NCBI RefSeq assembly: GCF_029223865.1
Contig: NZ_CP119520.1
Coordinates: forward strand, 3,286,001 to 3,350,000
Direction of reading: 5' to 3'
DNA length: 64,000 nt
DNA from: Telluria mixta
GTDB lineage: Bacteria > Pseudomonadota > Gammaproteobacteria > Burkholderiales > Burkholderiaceae_D
Under the pieces are notes generated by a model. That model saw nothing but the letters and a program-made list of their open reading frames with translations. It had not been told where the DNA came from and ran no database searches. The translations under genes and the position numbers were made by a program. Positions 60,521 to 64,000 of this stretch are shown here, one piece after another (within the stretch, counting starts at the first letter, position 1; each line of letters begins with the position of its first letter).

Positions 60521-61456
60521 TTAGCCAACCTTTTTAGCGGTGCTGGCGCCTTGTGCACGTGCAGCTTCCGAGGTGTGCATTGCGCCCGAGATCAGGACCG
60601 AGTGCACGTCAGCGCTGAACGAACGGACGTCTTCCATTGCCGACTTGTTGCGGCGGACCAGCCAGTTGTAGCCCAGAACGGCCGGAACTGCAACGAACAG
60701 ACCGAATGCGGTCATGATCAGTGCTTCACCCACCGGACCTGCGACCTTGTCGATCGACGCGTTACCCGTCATACCGATGTTGGTCAGTGCGTTGTAGATA
60801 CCCCAGACGGTACCGAACAGGCCGATGAACGGCGAGGTCGAGCCGACGGTTGCCAGGAACGACAGGCCATCCTGCAGACGCGACTGGACTTTGTCCACGG
60901 CGCGCTGGATCTGCATGGTCACCCAGGTCGACAGGTCGATCTGCTCGAGCAGGGCGCCGTCGTGGTGCTGGGTTGCCTTGGTGCCGGTTTCAGCGATGAA
61001 GCGGAAAGGCGAGCCTTCGCTCAGTTGAGCCGAGCCAGCAGCGATCGACGGAGCTTTCCAGAACTTCTGGTTGGTTTCCTTCGACTGCTTGAAGATCTTC
61101 ATCTGGTCCAGCAGCTTGGTGATGATGATGTACCAGGAACCCATCGACATGATCGCCAGGATGATCAGGGTGCTGCGCGACACGACGCCGCCGTTCCACA
61201 CAGCTTCAGGGCCGAACGGGTTCTCGACTTCTTCTTTCTTGGCTTCGCCGCCAGCTGCCGGGGCTGCTGCCGGTGCCGAAGCGGCAGCGTCGGCTGCCGG
61301 TGCTGCTGCGTCAGCCGCCGGTGCCGCTGCCGGTGCGCTCGCTGCTGCCGAGGCCGGAGCGTCGGCGAAGGCCGGAGCGGACACCAGTGCCGATGCCGCA
61401 GTGACCGAGAACAGGAGAGCCGCTACGGTAGCGGACAAACGGGTATTCTTAAACAT
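60521..61456 (-). CDS. exbB: ExbB/TolQ-family proton channel with Ala/Pro-rich extension
   Basis: A 311-residue ExbB. A signal-peptide-like start is followed by ~50 residues almost entirely of Ala, Pro, Ser and Asp (APAAAPAADAAAPAADAAAS region). The channel core has three helices, with LSFLATVGSTSPFIGLFGTVWGI and GPVGEALIMTAFGLFVAVPAV. It forms the H+ channel with ExbD that drives TonB. The extension is longer than in E. coli ExbB (244 residues). Confidence 0.94.
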   Translation of the reverse strand: MFKNTRLSATVAALLFSVTAASALVSAPAFADAPASAAASAPAAAPAADAAAPAADAAASAPAAAPAAGGEAKKEEVENPFGPEAVWNGGVVSRSTLIILAIMSMGSWYIIITKLLDQMKIFKQSKETNQKFWKAPSIAAGSAQLSEGSPFRFIAETGTKATQHHDGALLEQIDLSTWVTMQIQRAVDKVQSRLQDGLSFLATVGSTSPFIGLFGTVWGIYNALTNIGMTGNASIDKVAGPVGEALIMTAFGLFVAVPAVLGYNWLVRRNKSAMEDVRSFSADVHSVLISGAMHTSEAARAQGASTAKKVG

Positions 61457-61540
61457 GCTTCCTCCAAAAATTTAAAATGAACAGTTCGCTGAACTAATAA
61501 CAACGAAAATCATGCTTTTGAGACGATACGCTGTCTCTGG

Positions 61541-62206
61541 TTATTCCAGCGTCCAGACGTACTGAACCGGCTGCCAGGACTCGATGGCCTGGCCGTTCTC
61601 AGTTGCCGGCTTGAACCGGCACTTGCCCAGTGCCACCTGAGCAGCCTTATCCAGGTCGCGGAAGCCGCTGGACTTCGTGACCTTGGAATCCTTCACGCCA
61701 CCGTCCGCAGCAATCAGGAACGAAATGGTCGACACACCCGTTTCTTCGTTACGCAGCGACGACTTCGGATATTCCGGCTTCGAGCACGTATTGAAGTCCG
61801 CGACTGCCGGGGTCCGGGCCGGGCCTGCCGGCTTGGCGGCCGGAGCGGGCGGGGCCGACGGTTGCGGCAATGCCTTCTGGAGTTCCGTCGTCTGCGGCTT
61901 GGCCTGCGTCGTGTTAGCGATCACATTCTGCTGCGGCGGCGGGGTCTGCACTTGCACTTCCACCGGCGGGATGAACGGCGGAGGCGGAGCCTTCATTTCC
62001 GGCGGCGGCGGCGGGGGCGGCGTCTCCGGAGGTGGCGGCGGTTTTACATCTTCAATGATCTTGGTCTCCACTGCCTCGGTCACCTTGCTGATCATCTTTT
62101 TGCCGAGACCAGTCACGATCCCGTAAGCAACGATCAGGTGCAAGATGATGACAATGGCGATACCAGTCAAATTCTTCCCGGGGTTCTTCTCATGCGAAAA
62201 ATTCAT
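61541..62206 (-). CDS. tonB: TonB energy transducer
   Basis: A 221-residue TonB with an N-terminal anchor helix (NLTGIAIVIILHLIVAYGIVTGL), a proline-rich spacer (VKPPPPPETPPPPPPPEMKAP) and the C-terminal TonB fold (FNTCSKPEYPKSSLRNEETGVSTISFLIA). First gene of tonB-exbB-exbD1-exbD2-TPR; ribosome-binding site GGAGAAAGCAGG. The gap to exbB is 84 bases. Confidence 0.96.
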   Translation of the reverse strand: MNFSHEKNPGKNLTGIAIVIILHLIVAYGIVTGLGKKMISKVTEAVETKIIEDVKPPPPPETPPPPPPPEMKAPPPPFIPPVEVQVQTPPPQQNVIANTTQAKPQTTELQKALPQPSAPPAPAAKPAGPARTPAVADFNTCSKPEYPKSSLRNEETGVSTISFLIAADGGVKDSKVTKSSGFRDLDKAAQVALGKCRFKPATENGQAIESWQPVQYVWTLE

Positions 62207-62296
62207 CCTGCTTTCTCCAATACCAACCTTTTTTTGTTGCTACTAAACCCACAAAACACGACAAAAAGCTAAGAGCCGCATCCGGGACATCGGCGA

Positions 62297-62302
62297 ATTA
62301 TA
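62297..62302 (-). promoter_or_regulatory. tonB -10 element candidate
   Basis: A perfect TATAAT on the minus strand, about 91 bases before the tonB start; no good -35 hexamer 16-18 bases upstream (only ATGTGC), so an activator may be needed. Confidence 0.5.
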
Positions 62303-62738
62303 CCTACGAATTCTTTTTTGCACATACATTTTTACACCCTCAAAGTGAGCCTATTTGTCTGTAAAAACAGGCAAAGAAAGTGATCAATAAAGAAGGGCCG
62401 TGGGCATGCCGATGGAGGTGGAAGTTAGTTGTTTTGCAATGTTATATGGACCCCTTTCATGATGTGTAGAAGATGAGGCGAACGCCCCCAAAACGCCAAA
62501 TTTTCCATGCCTATTTTGCAGCTCAGCAAATATCATAAGAAAGACGCGTGGCGTTTCTGCCAACTATATCGAAGTTTCAAGCGGGAGCGCGTACTGTTGA
62601 AGCGGTTTTGACCCCGGATAAGAGGGGTCAGCCATAACAAGTCCTTATGTCGATACAGGCACTTGATATGGCTCACTCACCACGTCAGATGTTAGTTGAA
62701 CTACATCACAAGGGGAAGATGGTGTCAACAGGATGGAA

Positions 62739-62770
62739 GAAAAAAATGCCCGCGCCGAGCAGCGCGGGCA
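62739..62770 (-). terminator. Terminator of the spoVR gene
   Basis: The 9-bp stem TGCCCGCGC / GCGCGGGCA around 6 bases, followed on the minus strand by a run of T, 6 bases past the SpoVR stop. Confidence 0.92.
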
Positions 62771-62776
62771 GGGAGA

Positions 62777-64000
62777 TCAGTAACGCGCGCGCTTCTCGCG
62801 GCGGCACTCCAGGCTGCTGACGACACGCCCGGATGGGTCAACGGTCTCGAGGCGCACATCGAAGCCCCACAGCCGCGCGACGTGCTTCAGAACCTCATGC
62901 GCCTGCTGGTTCAGGGGGCGGCGCTGGAACTGGGTGTGACGCAGCGTCAGCGCGCGGTCGTCTCGCGTGTTGACCTGCCAGACCTGGATGTTCGGCTCGC
63001 GGTTGCCGATATTATATTGATCAGCGAGCTGCTGGCGAACATAGCGGTATCCGGCCTCGTCGTGGATGGCCGAAATCGTCAGCTTGTCGCTGCGGTCGTC
63101 GTCCAGCACGGCGAAGAAGTGGAATTCCCGGATCAGCTTGGGCGACAGGTACTGGGCGATGAAGCTCTCGTCCTTGAAGTTGCGCATCGCAAAGTCGAGC
63201 GTCTTGAGCCAGTCGCTGCCCGCGATGTCCGGGAACCAGGCCTTGTCCTCGTCCGTCGGCTCTTCGCAGATGCGCTTGATGTCTGTCATCATCGCAAACC
63301 CGAGAGCATACGGATTGATGCCATTGTAATAGGGGCTCGTGGCCGGCGGCTGGTAGACGACGTTCGTATGGCTCTGCAGGAATTCCAGCATGAACCCGTC
63401 GCCGACGATTCCTTCTTTATAGAGCTCCTGCAGGATCGTGTAGTGCCAGAAGGTCGCCCAGCCTTCGTTCATCACCTGGGTCTGGCGCTGCGGATAGAAA
63501 TACTGCGAGATCTTGCGCGTGATCCGTACGAGCTCGCGCTGCCAGGGTTCGAGCAGCGGTGCGTACTTCTCGATAAAGTAGAGCAGGTTTTCCTCGGGCT
63601 CGGGCGGGAAGCGCGGCGGCGGCTGGTCCTTGATCTGTTCCTCGCGCCGCGGCAAGGTGCGCCACAGCTCGTTGACCTGCGACTGCATGTATTCCTCGCG
63701 CTCCTTCTGGCGCGCCGCTTCCTGTGCGACCGACAGCTTGGCCGGCCGTTTATACCGGTCCACGCCATAGTTCTGGATCGCGTGGCAGGAATCGAGCAAT
63801 TCCTCGACGGCATCGATACCATGCCGCTGTTCGCACTCGGCAATATAGTTCTTCGCAAAGACCATGTAGTCGACGATGGCGTCGGCATCGGTCCACGTTC
63901 GGAACAGGTAATTGCCTTTAAAGAAAGAATTATGGCCGTAGGCCGCGTGCGCGATCACGAGCGCCTGCATCGTCAGGCTGTTTTCCTCCATCAGATAGGC
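62777..64000 (-). CDS. SpoVR-family protein (C-terminal part; N-terminus off the window)
   Basis: About 407 residues of a SpoVR/YcgB protein. The frame is open to base 64000 with AYLMEENSLTMQALVIAHAAYGHNSFFKGN, so ~100 N-terminal residues are missing. Other landmarks are MNEGWATFWHYTILQ (HExxH-like placement), PYYNGINPYALGFAMM and VWQVNTRDDRALTLRH. The family occurs with YeaH and PrkA in stationary-phase stress clusters and its biochemical function is unknown. The neighbours that would show this are beyond the window. Confidence 0.95.
   Translation of the reverse strand, partial: AYLMEENSLTMQALVIAHAAYGHNSFFKGNYLFRTWTDADAIVDYMVFAKNYIAECEQRHGIDAVEELLDSCHAIQNYGVDRYKRPAKLSVAQEAARQKEREEYMQSQVNELWRTLPRREEQIKDQPPPRFPPEPEENLLYFIEKYAPLLEPWQRELVRITRKISQYFYPQRQTQVMNEGWATFWHYTILQELYKEGIVGDGFMLEFLQSHTNVVYQPPATSPYYNGINPYALGFAMMTDIKRICEEPTDEDKAWFPDIAGSDWLKTLDFAMRNFKDESFIAQYLSPKLIREFHFFAVLDDDRSDKLTISAIHDEAGYRYVRQQLADQYNIGNREPNIQVWQVNTRDDRALTLRHTQFQRRPLNQQAHEVLKHVARLWGFDVRLETVDPSGRVVSSLECRREKRARY

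Larger units (their letters stand above)
62207..62776. other. tonB / spoVR intergenic region (570 bases)
   Basis: The first ~130 bases hold the tonB promoter and leader. 62609-62630 is a perfect 7-bp dyad (TGACCCC...GGGGTCA). A 60-codon plus-strand frame starts at ATG 62647 (SIQALDMAHSPRQMLVELHH) and looks non-native; it runs into the spoVR 3' end and is not supported as a gene. The SpoVR terminator closes the region. No Fur-box-like inverted repeat was recognised. Confidence 0.5.

Noticed and set aside
62647..62830. Sixty-codon plus-strand frame at 62647
   Set aside because: It overlaps the spoVR terminator and 3' end, has no ribosome-binding site and its second half is generic; kept only as part of the intergenic finding.

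Overview
The window looks like chromosomal DNA of a high-GC betaproteobacterium of the family Oxalobacteraceae, most like Massilia/Telluria or a close relative. This is a family-level inference from the conserved gene neighbourhoods (ribF-ileS-lspA-coaBC-dut, aat-bpt-pyrD, fkpB-ispH, tonB-exbB-exbD-exbD, rpmB-rpmG), from protein character and from codon bias. No database was searched. Most of the window is housekeeping chromosome. I see no CRISPR array, intact prophage, complete insertion sequence or rRNA.

Layout. 1-3.3 kb: a TonB-dependent receptor, a YfiR-like (DUF4154) periplasmic protein and the N-terminal part of a CHASE8/HAMP membrane sensor, all on the minus strand, followed by a tRNA-Lys. 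3.7-12.9 kb: an accessory stretch with a PAS-GGDEF diguanylate cyclase, a secreted unknown protein, a MarR regulator divergent from a FAD aromatic-type monooxygenase with two dyad operators, an Lnt-like nitrilase-fold membrane protein, a large PAS-GGDEF-EAL sensor, a second TonB-like protein and a GYD-domain protein. 12.9-13.4 kb: two more tRNA-Lys genes in a local duplication around a small secreted peptide. 13.4-16.7 kb: an orphan GspE/PilB-type ATPase coupled to a spermidine-synthase-like protein, then a glycine-zipper protein. 17-22.2 kb: barstar-like protein, purN, an RsmB-family methyltransferase, an MscS channel and a DesA-type desaturase. 22.4-27.8 kb: small unknown proteins, a GAF-GGDEF cyclase, a lipoprotein hydrolase, rpmB-rpmG, an NADPH:FMN-type reductase, a secreted unknown and radC.

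28-33.7 kb: fkpB, ispH and apt, then livHMGF. 33.8-39.6 kb: phasin, EamA exporter, nitroreductase, PBP7-type endopeptidase, IclR regulator, DgkA and 1-Cys peroxiredoxin. 39.7-44.5 kb: TauE/SafE exporter and cysTWA with a CysB-like regulator. 44.6-47.8 kb: pyrD, bpt, aat and a NUDIX hydrolase. 48 kb: initiator tRNA-fMet with a near-consensus promoter and terminator, then an orphan Tdi1-like immunity protein. 48.7-58.1 kb (minus): alkA-EamA, then a long unidirectional cluster ribF-ileS-lspA-coaBC-dut ending with a PDZ/M48-like lipoprotein whose zinc site is degenerate. 58.2-62.2 kb (minus): tonB-exbB-exbD1-exbD2 plus a secreted TPR protein. 62.8 kb to the end: the C-terminal part of a SpoVR-family protein.

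Themes. Three complete GGDEF proteins, all with intact signature and I-site motifs, plus a YfiR-type module suggest active c-di-GMP signalling. Two TonB proteins and a TonB receptor serve outer-membrane energy coupling. The most unusual observations are the receptor-YfiR-CHASE8 module, the degenerate M48 lipoprotein, the orphan GspE/SpeE-like pair, the tRNA-Lys trio with variant T-arms, the twin MarR operators and the orphan Tdi1-like gene beside tRNA-fMet.
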